From Cyclina sinensis (taxonomy: Eukaryota > Mollusca > Bivalvia > Venerida > Veneridae), in assembly GCA_012932295.1 (NCBI GenBank), contig JAAONU010000011.1, positions 45,262,352 through 45,326,351 of the forward strand: a stretch of 64,000 bases of DNA, in the 5' to 3' direction. Below the pieces are notes generated by a model, which worked only from the letters and a program-made list of their open reading frames with translations, was not told the origin of the DNA and made no database searches. The position numbers and the translations under genes are program-made. Shown piece after piece: positions 46,393-56,947 of this stretch. Positions within the stretch are counted from its first letter, which is position 1, and the number at the start of each line of letters is the position of its first letter.

Positions 46393-48114
46393 TGGAAAGA
46401 AATCCCCGATAAGAAGCAGATACATAACGGTCTTCGTTTGATGGTAATTTACTTTCCTGTATTTTGTCTGTTGAAATTTTTAAGGCATGCACATATGCTC
46501 TTAAAACATAGAGCAATTAAAATGTATCAATTCTGACTGTCCCTTAAATATGAGTACACAATCCTTTTTTAATATTTGTACTTTTGATTCCAGGTGCTGT
46601 TTTCAAATGGGACTTCATTTGTCTTACAAGGATGTTGTAACTTTTCGAGAAATGGAAACTCTGATGAGGTTGAGGTAGTTCTCATTTGTGCACAGTATAC
46701 AGAAAGATGAATGTGTTTAAAAAACATTTAAGCAATGACTTTATTGACTAATACATGAAACAAAACCCTCATCTTTCAAGTACAAGACAGTTGAAAAATT
46801 GCTTCTTTTCAACAGTTTGTGTAAATAGGGTATTTAACCAATAAACAAACTAGGTAAAGTACAGCTTTTTTAACTTCTGTTACATTCCAACAATGCTGAT
46901 GTAACCCGGAAAAACCCACCTGCCCGGAGCTGGGTTTGAACTCGGGTACCTACAACTGCTATGTGGACACTATCACGTCACCAAAAAGCTAGCTGATAGG
47001 CAATGGAGTAGAAGTGCCCTATTATACCTCTGCTACATTCAGCCCCTCCTTCTTAGAACTCGTCCTCGAATTCCTGGAGCACTGAATGTCTTTTGGACTT
47101 TCTAAGGCTGCCATCACACCTAAACTCATGGGTTATTTACGTTGGGCGCAAAGTGAAACCCAGAAAAATCCACTTGCCCCGAGCTGGGTTTGAACTCGGG
47201 TACCTACGATTGCTAAGCGGGCACTCTACCACGTCGCTAGCTAGCTGATAGGCAAGGTAGTAGAAATGCCGTATTATATATCTGCTACACTGATATCCAA
47301 TCTCCGATGCATGTTTTATATGCCGGGATACAGTGATTTGAAAAACTTGTCACCAGTGAAAACTAAATATACAACATTTCACTTCAGTCTAGTAGCTCAG
47401 AATTTATATACATGTGTTTTGTTCCTTCCAGACAACAACCTATTTATTCATTATTTTTTTGCACACTGCATTGATAGTCCTGGGATTTGTTTTATTTTCA
47501 ACACAGTACACTTGAATGTTTACACAAAAAAGTTTTCTATTTTGGTGTAACCCTCAGGTAGCATATAATGATCATTTTCAAACTTTGTGACGATTACCTT
47601 TCAATTTCAGGTATGTCAGAACCTGCTGGAGTCAGGGCTGAGTTTTAGTGTCCTTTCATGTATAACAGGTATAACTGCAACAATGTAAACAGAGGAAAAG
47701 AAACTTTGTATTTACAACAAAACAGGATTAGAATAACAAATGGCATACATCATATTGTAATATTGCCCATATGAACAATTTTATTAAGTCCACATGCTGT
47801 CATTCCACCAGTACTTCTCATACTTCTGACAGAAAATTCAAAACTCATGTTAAAGTAGTGATGTTGAATGTTTATTGACCAATCTGAAAGAGTGTAACAG
47901 AAAATCACTAATATCTCAGTCATTTGACAAAATTTTTACTGTGAATTACAGACAGTTACACTTGTGTTTACATGTATTTACCCATAGGTTTGAATGTATT
48001 CTAAGGAGGAAATCTTGTTATTTCCTTCTTTATCAAACAGAGCCTGGCAGTTCCCTAAAAAAGACATCAATTTCTGGAAGACATCTCTACACAACACTGA
48101 CAGCATGCAAATAA
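46393..48114 (+). CDS. Small spliced gene of unknown function
   Basis: Exon pieces fit together by splice site and phase: up to 46443 (ends CGT TTG ATG|gtaatt), 46594-46674 (phase 0 both sides, VLFSNGTSFVLQGCCNF, SRNGNSDEVE), 47611-47668 (VCQNLLESGLSFSVLSCIT, leaves phase 1) and 48041-48114 (completes Glu, then PGSSLKKTSISGRHLYTTL, TACK, stop 48112-48114). Each acceptor has a TTCAG/CAG, the best at 47603-47610 with a pyrimidine tract. If the ATG at 46441 is the start the product is about 71 residues. Reading upstream from it meets a TGA at 46342 without another ATG, so an upstream coding exon is the alternative. I do not recognise the protein. The consistent phases over three introns are the argument that it is real. 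Confidence 0.42.
46900..47030 (-). mobile_element. tRNA-derived SINE, - strand, first copy
   Basis: On the - strand there is a B box (GAGTTCAAACCCAGCTC) and an A-box-like TGACGTGATAGTGTCC. Shares 'cccgagctgggtttgaactcgggtacctac' style sequence with the copy at 47140-47275, about 240 bp away. Confidence 0.65.
47140..47275 (-). mobile_element. tRNA-derived SINE, - strand, second copy
   Basis: On the - strand the A box is AGCGACGTGGTAGAGTGCC and the B box is GAGTTCAAACCCAGCTC. It has 'gctagctgataggcaaggtagtag' at the head, as in the first copy ('gctagctgataggcaatggagtag'). Both lie in intron 2 of the unknown spliced gene. Confidence 0.7.
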
Positions 48115-49420
48115 GGTAGAACCTATCAATAGAATAATAGTAATATATGGATGCACTAAGTTTAATGCACAGTTACCTAAAAATTACTTGTAGTATTGTC
48201 CTCTTAATTATATGTAAAATCTGTCTTACTGTTAAAAGCTGCCAGTTACCTTTATCAGGAAAACATTAGGATACAATGAGTAAACAAGGGTAGTTTGTTG
48301 GAACTGAAATGAGTTCCCTTACAACTCTCATAATCTAACACCAAGGGCATATATCACACCCATGTCACTGCACTGCTCATTGTAAATTTGTGTTGCAATT
48401 TGAGTCTTCTACATTACTACGCATTCTGCTTTTTTCATTTATGTATTTTTAAAATAATCGGTTGCAGGTTGTCCACATATGTATAATTGAATTTTACCCA
48501 AAACATGTAAAGAAAAAAAAGCATTAAAAGAATGGAAGATATTACCTTCCATAAATCCATTCAAATGCATTTATGTAAGTATTTTGCCTTTCAGATAGTA
48601 TTTAAGTAACTCATGTAAGGCTTCAGATTGATTTTTATTTTAAAAGTAAAAAATGAAATAGTTAGCACCCACATCTGCTTAAAATCTTGGGAGGTAGAAG
48701 AGCTGAATGATAATTGAATTTAGGTCATTATGTACAAAGGCTCATTTTATTCATTTCATCTACAGCAGTTTTATGCAGGTCATACCACTTGGACCTACTA
48801 GCAAACAGGTCAGCACTTAAAAAATGCTTAGACAACATTGTGTGTAAAGTTTGTCTATTTATAAAGATGATGAAAATCTTGAATGGATAAATAAAATGAA
48901 AGAATTATGTCAAAATTAGAAGCTGGAGGACCAGCTTTCCCCTACTTCAATCTGCTGAATCACTTGATCAACCACTGCTGATTATTACAGTTTTAGTACT
49001 GACTTCTGCTCGGACCTGTATCTGTGATAATATAATGATAATATCATTATTATGTGATAGTTTTTTTTCCTGTTATTACCAGGATGTGTAGGTAGAGGAA
49101 GGTTGATCAAGAGTTGGGAGTCCAGTTCAATTTTCCCCAATTTAGTTTGCTTGACCCTTATTTTCTGGGACTTTGACGAGCAAAACGATATTGCAATATG
49201 TTCGTATTATTGTAGGATGTATACAACAGTCATTAAGTTGATGTTAATGATCATGTAAACGGTCGAATTCACAGCCGTTTAACATCGCGGAAACAGAATA
49301 CAGATGCAAAATATATAATCTTAGTGGAGAATGCAAAGTGAAATTACTCAAATTCTGTTTACAGAGATGCTGGAAACTGCAGTAAGTCATATTTCGTTGA
49401 TTGTGTCAACTTTCGTGTCT
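48115..49420. other. Intergenic, nothing recognised
   Basis: AT-rich. One acceptor/donor-bounded 43-base segment (48766-48808, 'cagttttatgcaggtcat...caaacag|gtcag') could be a stray exon but has no supporting frame. Confidence 0.4.
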
Positions 49421-49429
49421 ACTTCCGCA

Positions 49430-51505
49430 TTTTGGCAGATGCCAATTCGTCAAAAACCGCGAATTGTCAACTGGCAACTGGCCGCCAGTTGCCAGTTGCC
49501 AATCAAGTTTATGTCACCAATTTATGATATTTGTCGAATTGACTGCTGGCTGCCAGTTGCCAGTTACAAAGTCGCGATCTTTAACGAATTGGCATCTGAC
49601 TGCCAGTTGCCAGTTACCAATTCAGTAAATGTTACCAATTTATGATATTTGTCGAATTGGCTTCAGGCTGCAAGTTGCCAGTTGCCAATTTTAGATCTCC
49701 AACGAATTGGCAATTGGCTGCCAATTTTCAATTGCCAATTCAGTTAATATCAATAATTCATGATTCTTCTTGAATCGGCATCTTGCTGCCAGTTGCCAGT
49801 TGACAATTCGCGATTTTTGACGAATTGGCATCTATTATCGCGAATTGTCAATTAGCGTCTGGCAGCTAGATGTCAATTCCAGTAGTATCATGATTTTTTG
49901 ATGTAAATTTAATTGAAAAACGTCTAATTGGCCTCTAGCTAAAAATTGACAGTTGACTATTCGCAAATTTAAACGAACTGGCAGCCAGTTGCCAATTCAC
50001 TCAATGTCAAAAATTCATAATGCTTGTCCGGATGGCATCTAGCTGCCGGTTCCCAGTTCCCAGATCACGATTTTTAAAATTGGCATCTAGCTGCCAATTG
50101 CCAGTTGCCAATTCAGCTAATATAAATAATTCAAGGTATTTGTCGAATTGTCACCTGGCTGCCAGTTGCCAATTCACGATCTTTAACGAATTGGCATCTG
50201 GCTGCCAGTTGTCAGTTGACACTTCACTCACTGTCCAAAATTCATAATGATTGTCAGGTTGGCATCTAGCTGCCGGTTCCCAGATGCCGATTCTCGATCT
50301 TTAACGAATTGGCATCTAGCTGCCAGTTGCCAATTGCCATTTCAGTAAATAGCAATAATTCATGATAAATGTTGGCATCTGGCTAACAATTGACAGTTGA
50401 ATATTTGCAATTTTTGACGAACAGGCATCTGGCTACTAGTTGCCAGTTGCAAATTCATTCTATGTTCGTAATTCATGATATTTGTTGAACTGGCATAATT
50501 ATGGCTGCAAGTTTCCAGTTGCCAATACGCGATCTTTAACGAATTGGCATCTGGCTGCCAGTTGACAGTTGCCAATTCGGTTAATATCAATAATTTATGA
50601 TAAATGTCGAATTGGCATCTGTCTAACAATTGACAGTTGTCGATTCGCAAGTTCTGACGAACTGGCATCTAACTAGCAGTTGCCAATTCGGTAAATATCA
50701 ATAATTTATTATTATTGTTGAATTGGCATCTGGCTACCAATTGACAGTTGGCGATTCGCACGTTTTGACGAACTGGCTTCTGGCTGCCAGTTGCCAGTTG
50801 CAAATTCACTCTATATTCATAATTCATGATATTTGTCGAACTGGCATCTGGCTGCCAGTTGTGAGTTGCCAATTCTCGATCTTTTACGAATTGGTATCTG
50901 GCTGCCAGTTGTCAGTTGCCGATTCGGATAATATCAATAATTTATGATAAATGTCGAATTGGCATGTGGCTACCAATTGACAGTTGTCGATTCGCAAGTT
51001 CTGACGAACTGGCATCTAACTAGCAGTTGCGAGTTGCCAGTTCGGTAAATATCAATAATTTATGATAAATGTTGAATTGGCATCTGGCTACCAATTGACA
51101 GTTGTCGACTTGCACGATTTGACGAACTGGTATCCTTTTGCCAGTTGCCAGTTGCAAATTCACTCTATGTTCATAATTCATGATACTTGTCGAACTGGCA
51201 TCTGGCTCCCAGTTGTGAGTTGCCAATTCTCGATCTTTAACGAATTGGCATGTGGCTGCCAGTTACCAGTTGCCGATTCGGATAATATCAATAATTTATG
51301 ATAAATGTCGAATTGGCATGTGGCTACCAATTGAGAGTTGCTGATTCGCAACTTCTGACGAACTGGCATCTAGCTGCCAGTTGCCAATTCGGTTAATATC
51401 AATAATTTATGATAAATGTCGAATTGGCATCTGGCTAACAATTGACAGTTGCCAATTCGCGATCCTTAACGAATTGGCATCTGGCCGCCAGTTGCTATTT
51501 CACAA
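49430..51505. repeat. Array of imperfect palindromic repeats (GAATTGGCA...TGCCAATTC)
   Basis: About 25-30 cores of 31-38 bases of the form GAATTGGCATCTGGCTGCC + AGTTGCC(AGTTGCC)AATTC. The core is a dyad: GAATTGGCA pairs with TGCCAATTC and CTGGC with GCCAG around a single central base. Cores are separated by AT-rich spacers that fall into about four recurrent types: 'gatctttaac', 'cacgttttgac/caagttctgac', 'gtaaatatcaataatttatgataaatgt' and 'actctatgttcataattcatgatatttgt'. A higher-order period of about 354 bp is visible (50669-50872 resembles 51020-51226). Cores near 49800-50000 are more decayed. Open frames in the array have no coding meaning. Confidence 0.9.
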
Positions 51506-52435
51506 GTGTGACTGATCAAAAGTAATACAATCAATTTGTTAGATCACTTGCCATAAATTTTTGCTATTTGTCTCAACTTTATCATTGATTGGGTCATAAA
51601 AATGTTAATTGCTTTGTTTGACAGCTATGCAGAATATACAAGGGTCCACTTTGGGCAGGTTAATTTGCATAAATCCCACAGTATAAGGCGTGATTTATGG
51701 ACCTTTGACATTTCATTGGATATTAATTTATAAGCAGACACAAATGTCTACTTGATAGACATGCCATATTATTATTTTTCAAACTATATCCCAACGTGAA
51801 AAAACATTGTAGTGTGAATTTCCATTCCAGTGAAACAAAATGTAATGTTAACACAATAGATCACCTAAATTCACTTCAATTTTACTACACTTAAATGAAA
51901 AAGCATTTGTTTATGACGTAAACATCAATCGAGGATGTGTTACAATCATGTAAAAACGCGGAGGAGATGGTTTTATATAGAACCACAACATGGAAGAAAT
52001 TGGAATATTTATTAATATTTATTAAGGTAAAATCACAACCTGTTCTCCCGGCACATTGTTGGATTTTACTTATAAAAATCGAGAAGTAATCACATTATTT
52101 TATATAATTTACAATTTATAGCATGTTATTTTTATAAGTGTGCCTTTATCGTGTTTCTTGGTCTTGTGGTTTAGTGTTATTTTTTCATTTTAAAACGGAT
52201 GTATTATGAGCAGTGTAATTCTGCACTACTGCCTGGTAAAGTAGGGATAAATCTACGTCACAGCCAAAAAATGCGGCGGAAACTACCGATGTCGAAACGG
52301 AAACAGCCGATCATCAAAAACACGTTTTTTCTTATCAAAAGCAATATTTTCATATTTTCGCAGTTAAACCATTTTAATCAGTACATTATGATTATTTTGA
52401 ATAGACAAAGTTGCTATAGTCGTGTCACATGACCT
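51506..52435. other. 930-bp interruption of the palindrome array
   Basis: Unrelated AT-rich sequence splits the array. It ends near 'gtcacatgacctttaatatc', where the array resumes inside a spacer. I could not see clear TIRs or a target duplication. No gene. Confidence 0.6.
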
Positions 52436-52860
52436 TTAATATCAATAATTTATGATAAATGTAGAATTGGCATCTGGCTAACAATTGACAGTTGACGATT
52501 CGCATGTTTTGACGAACTGGCATCTGGCTGTCAGTTGCCAGTTGCCAATTCACTATATGTTCATAATTCATGATATTTGTCGAACTGGCATCTGGCTGCC
52601 AGTTGCCAATTCGCTATTTTTAACGAACTGGCACTTAGCTTCCAGTTGCCAGTTGCTGATTCGGTTAATATTGATAATTTATGAAACATATTGAATTGGC
52701 ATCTGACTACCAATTGATGGTTGATGATTCACAAATTTTGAGAACTGGCAGCTTCCTACGATTTCAAATAAGTTTGAATTGGCAGCTGAACTATGAAGTT
52801 GGCTGCCAGTTGCCAATTGAATTGTCAACTGGCAACTGGCAAATGGCAGCTAACTTCACG
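52436..52860. repeat. Palindrome array, right segment
   Basis: Five to six further cores with the same spacer types. One clear example is 52582-52612 (GAACTGGCATCTGGC to GCCAGTTGCCAATTC). The edge (52780-52855) decays into short GGCAGCTGAA/TTGCCAGTTG pieces. Confidence 0.88.
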
Positions 52861-53591
52861 CACATAAAAGAAATACAAACTTGAGATACTCCTGTTTTAA
52901 TTAGTCCTGATGATAAGCCATCGCGTTGCTGCTTTCACATATAACTGCCTTTTTCATATTTTATGTTTTACTTTTTACATGTAACGTGATGAATCGGTTT
53001 ACATGAAAGACTTAATATAAATATTAATGTCATAAAAAGAGATCTTACTGGCGAAAATTTGTGATGGCATATATGAGTGTTTATTAAAAGGAATAGCTGA
53101 AAATTGCGAATGTTCAATAAATCGTTCTACTGCACCTTTTAATAACATTGATAGATATAGAAGGACGATAAACAAGGCAAAATTACTCATCACGTTTTAT
53201 CTCCCGAATCAGATAGAGAACCGAGATTTTGATGTGTTTTGCGTTCAACACTTGAAGAGATGGTATATCAATCTAATTTATTACAATAAAAACTGTTCCT
53301 GGTAAGTATTTTTATAAGTTTATTTCGCTTACTGTTTTCGTCAAACCCTTTCGTTTAAGCGAACATTTAGCTGGATATGAAAGTGTGTATTAGCGTTGAA
53401 TTTCCCGCGATAGACATGGCCAATCAGATGATTCATAAGATTATCTAGCAGGTCATGTGAGGTCATCAGTAAATTATAAAAAAAGAGACAGTTTTTCCAC
53501 AAAAAGTTATAAGTGTAAAAGACATTAAACATCTGCATTATAAATGTATATTCTTTAATCGAACATTAGGACATGTAAGTAACTCCTTGTT
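52861..53591. other. Intergenic, nothing recognised
   Basis: No gene, RNA or repeat supported. Confidence 0.5.
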
Positions 53592-53596
53592 GTAAG

Positions 53597-53871
53597 CAGG
53601 CGCGTAGCTGCCTATACGCGAGTACGCAGCTGAATCCACATTATTTTGACCAAAAAAAAATTTTTTGGTTTGAAATTCAGTAAAGCTATTCATCTCCATT
53701 TTTATGCTAAAATAAATGGATTTTCGTTGGTCAAGAAAGCTCTCCGGAGGCCCCAAAACGCACCAAATTGCACCATTTATTTCAAAATTTTCAGGGGGGG
53801 GGGGGGGCATGCCCCCTGACCCCCCTAGATTATTTTGAATCCACATTCTTTATAGGCTAGCTACGCGCCTG
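53597..53871. mobile_element. 275-bp TIR element (MITE) with GTAAG target duplication
   Basis: The ends are CAGGCGCGTAGCTGCCTATA and, reverse complemented, CAGGCGCGTAGCTAGCCTAT. They are flanked by GTAAG at 53592-53596 and 53872-53876. Inside there is an inner inverted pair around GAATCCACATT(A/C)T and a G12-13 run (53795-53807). The CAGG terminus and 5-bp duplication match the insertion in copy D, suggesting the same hAT-like source. The - strand open frame through it is not a gene. Confidence 0.85.
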
Positions 53872-53879
53872 GTAAGTGA

Positions 53880-54160
53880 TTTATGATCGTTAGGTACTTT
53901 CGTCTGGTTTACTATTGTATATAATACGATTAGTCTCAATATTGTGACTGTAGGCAGGACGCAGCTTTTGCGTCTCAACCAGAAACCATCAAAATAGTGG
54001 TTGAAAAAAGGATTTTTTTAATGTGAAATCATTATTTCCCAACTGACTTACGGTCATTTTACACTTGCACATTTTGAAACATATTGAAATACTATAATTA
54101 TTCTGTTCAAATCTGTTCCACAAAAAAGCAAAATTACGCATTGTATGGGTATCAGTCTTA
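53880..54160. other. Intergenic, nothing recognised
   Basis: Sequence between the MITE and the candidate promoter. No gene seen. Confidence 0.4.
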
Positions 54161-54164
54161 CCTA

Positions 54165-54364
54165 ATTGGCGTTGGTGTGCACCGATAATGCAATAGCCAA
54201 TGAAAAAAGTGCACTATTTTGAACTGTCAGTTAACCGTTTTCACAGTATATAAACCAACTTTATCAGACGCGGATGTTGCGAGCTGATTGTCATGGATGC
54301 ACTGTTTTCGAAGTCAACGTGGTTGTAATTAATTGTGTTTTAAAGAAATAAAACCGTTAAAACG
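54165..54364 (+). promoter_or_regulatory. Candidate promoter and short first exon
   Basis: An inverted CCAAT (ATTGG, 54165-54169) and a direct AGCCAAT (54195-54201) are followed about 45 bases later by TATATAAA (54247-54254). A strong donor ACG|GTAAGTG lies at 54364/54365. An exon of about 85-90 bases from roughly 54278 to 54364 would contain only a 12-codon frame (MDALFSKSTWL), so it would be largely 5' UTR. The downstream gene is unknown; IAP copy E has its own promoter. Confidence 0.4.
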
Positions 54365-54369
54365 GTAAG

Positions 54370-55110
54370 TGACCTTTGTGTATATTAACAGGAAGAGAAT
54401 TTTTTTCTTTTATCGCCATCTGTTTACATCAGAATTTTGTGTGCATTTCTTGAAATCAGTGGAACTCACTGACTGAAATCTGACAGAGTTCGTCGTTGCC
54501 TATGTGTAATATCTATTGTCATCAAAAGTATGTTGAATAGAGAAAAATTGGAGTAAACACATCATTGTTTATTCTATTGACTTCGAACACAGATGTACAT
54601 TTATATGAATTTGATGACGCAGTATGGAAAATCGTAAACAATCTGGACAAGGTGTTGCACATTGACTGAATGACTTATTGCAATGATCCTGTATGACTTA
54701 CTGCAAGCACTTCTATCAATTCTGTATGACTTATTGGTAGTTTTCATTGCGATTTTGTATCAATTATTGCGAGAAAATATAAATGATTGTAATAGAATTT
54801 TAATATTTTAAGGTGGGATCTAAGGTATTTACCGAGAGTTGGTTTAACTGATAGTATTGCCACTTATTTGTGTACTAGTTTAACAGTTTTATTATTTTCT
54901 GTCGAATGTCCAGCACCTGGAGGCGGTGCTCTTGGTATATGTTGGAAACATGTGAACACAAGCACATATAGCAAAACAACCGCATTATATTTGTGTTTAT
55001 TGAAACATACATCATTTGAAGACAAACAAAAAATAAATTACAGATAATCAATGGCAATCACAGAAGTAACAAAAGCATATCCTTTATGCATATAAAAGTA
55101 AAATAATACA
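54370..55110. other. Intergenic, nothing recognised
   Basis: 'tgacttattg' phrases recur near 54670-54760 (four loose copies, 'gtatgacttattg'). No gene. Confidence 0.4.
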
Positions 55111-55119
55111 TTCAACATA

Positions 55120-55440
55120 GAATGAGACAGAGAGCATGGACAGCGACATACACCATAGACTATAGCTTCATAGACTGAGACAGACACCATAGACTGCGAC
55201 ATACACCATAGACTATAGCACCATAGACTTAGACAGACACCATATAGACTGCGACATACAAAATAGACTATAGCACCATTGACTGAGACAGACACCATAT
55301 AGACTGCGACATACACCATAGACTATAGCACCATAGACTGAGACTTACATCATAGACTGATACATACATCCTAGAATGAGGCATACGACATAGACTTAGA
55401 TATACGACAGAGACATACGACTTACCCTGAGATAAACATC
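55120..55440. repeat. Minisatellite, 'catagactgagacagacac' units
   Basis: Tandem units of about 20-25 bases mix 'ccatagactatagca', 'ccatagactgagacagaca' and 'gactgcgacatacac', with a higher-order period of about 60 bases. The - strand open frame is repeat-derived. Confidence 0.88.
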
Positions 55441-55468
55441 ATTGAGACATACAACATGAACAGCTTCT

Positions 55469-56119
55469 TTAATATCGAAATTTCGATGAGCATAAGGTAT
55501 ATTTTTCCAGTAAAATTTCATGATGTGATGCAAGGTGGCTTTTGTAATGGTACAATTGGTTGAATCCCTTGTTGCAAGTTGGGCAGGTAAATTTGATTAC
55601 TTTTTCATGAATTGTTTTAATATGAATTGTTTGAGCGAACTTAGAGTGCAATTTTTTTCAACATGTTTCACATACATAAACTCTCTTTTCTTTTTCCTTT
55701 GGATCAGTAGTTTGGTGAACCCCAAAGTGTCTTTTTAGATTGGACTTCTTATTAGTGGTGTAACTGCATATTTCACAGGTAAAATAAGAGACGTTTGTTT
55801 CTGTAGCAGACACATGTTTATCTTAAGAGCGAGTATCGTCAAAAAGCGGCGGATTTCTGTCCGTGGTATGCACTTTCATGTGTCTTTTCAAATTGTGTGC
55901 AAATTTTGTCGCACAATTACAAATTTCACAAATGTGCCTGGGTGCCTTCTCACTGCTGTTCTCGTCGAGAGTGTGTCCTTCTGCATTGGATTTACTGATC
56001 GGTGTCATGCTAAGGTCTAGCGGTTGTTCCGTGGAACCTTTCACCGGAGTACTCTCGTAAATCTCATTGATACTCTCGTCTATCCGTTCTAACTCATACG
56101 AAATATCAAGATCCATCAC
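55469..56119 (-). pseudogene. C2H2 zinc-finger gene exon with two in-frame stops
   Basis: One reading frame runs from an acceptor at 56120-56121 (tttttttcag|GTG ATG) to 55469 and is interrupted only by TAA at 55823-55825 and TGA at 55658-55660. Content in order: acidic N-terminus MDLDISYELERIDESINEIYES, PLDLSMTPI, finger CEICNCATKFAHNLKRHMKVH, a linker, finger CEICSYTTNKKSNLKRHFGVH, a finger with VCETC then the stop and HSKFAQTIHIKTIH, then finger CPTCNKGFNQLYHYKSHLASHH. A single undisturbed frame with two point stops suggests recent inactivation, or stops that would need checking against other assemblies. Fingers of this kind bind DNA; the PLDLS motif resembles a CtBP co-repressor binding site. 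Confidence 0.7.
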
Positions 56120-56144
56120 CTGAAAAAAAGAATATTTCAATTAA

Positions 56145-56886
56145 TGCGGCATTACTGAAAATATAAACAGGTGACGTTATCAAGAACTTTTTAATTGACT
56201 GATAAGTGTATTTGTACGTGTGTGCATTGTACTACAACCAGGTAAGCATGGACATATTTAGTTGTATGCATCCTTTGACCATCGCAGGAAATAGAAAAAA
56301 ATGTTAACAAAGAATAAATAGAACACGTCGCGATGACCATGATACTAGTATACAAACATAATAATATCAAGCTGATAGTCATGATCACTGAGAGGGTAAC
56401 AAAGTCAAAATAAATCATGGGTTTCATAAATTTTCAAAATTACTTTTTTATGCCGCTTAAATCGCCAAAAATATTATGAAATCAATCAATACTGCGCACA
56501 AAAAAATGATACAGATTTCCTGCAATCACCAAGTATTTCTCACAATAATTATACACAAAGCTCGCAGAGAAGATACAAATGATTACTTTTATTTATGCAG
56601 TAAGTCGTACAGTTTGGAAAAGACAATAGGCAAAGATTTCTTTCGGAAGGCGGATATCGACCTATTAAAAAATTAGCACGGTCTTCAACTTTTTGAGTAC
56701 TATTAATTGGACTTATACGAGTTGTTCACATCACTTACCAGTGAGCCATTTAACTAACCAGTATTTTTTAATAAATTGCTTTAGGACATTTATTCTAGCA
56801 CGTAAACAACATCAGATCATAACGTGACTTACATGTGTTGATATTGACAAATGTTTACCGTGACCTTGGTATCTTATTTAGATCAC
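56145..56886. other. Intergenic or 5' intron of the zinc-finger gene, nothing recognised
   Basis: Sequence between the zinc-finger exon and the copy E promoter. No gene. Confidence 0.4.
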
Positions 56887-56914
56887 TGACGTCATACTAA
56901 ATATGTATATAAAA
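56887..56914 (+). promoter_or_regulatory. CRE and TATA box of IAP copy E
   Basis: A perfect TGACGTCA (56887-56894) is followed 12 bases later by TATATAAAA (56906-56914), 34 bases ahead of the ATG at 56948. This spacing implies a very short 5' UTR and argues against an upstream in-frame ATG (56903) that overlaps the TATA region. Copy C has the same layout. Confidence 0.65.
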
Positions 56915-56947
56915 GTTGCAATACATTTTGAAATATTTAAACTTCAA

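Noticed and set aside
48766..48808. 43-base acceptor/donor-bounded segment as a further exon of the unknown gene
   Set aside because: The preceding exon ends in a stop in the supported frame, and the other frames give no consistent product.
49331..51369. Open frames on both strands with 'CQLPVA'/'NCQLVARCQ' repeats
   Set aside because: Translation of the palindrome array in several frames; not genes.
49430..52860. CRISPR array
   Set aside because: The repeat-spacer look is only superficial: spacers are of a few recurring types, the cores vary, there are no cas genes, and the window is clearly animal DNA.
53538..53846. - strand 102-codon frame with a Pro run
   Set aside because: Runs through the 275-bp MITE; the Pro run is its poly-G tract.
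55038..55319. - strand frame with repeated 'VYGVC' residues
   Set aside because: Translation of the 'catagactgagacagac' minisatellite.
56903..56947. Upstream in-frame ATG of IAP copy E adding 15 residues
   Set aside because: It overlaps the conserved TATA box; the 56948 ATG aligns with the ancestral start of copy C and precedes BIR1 at the usual distance.
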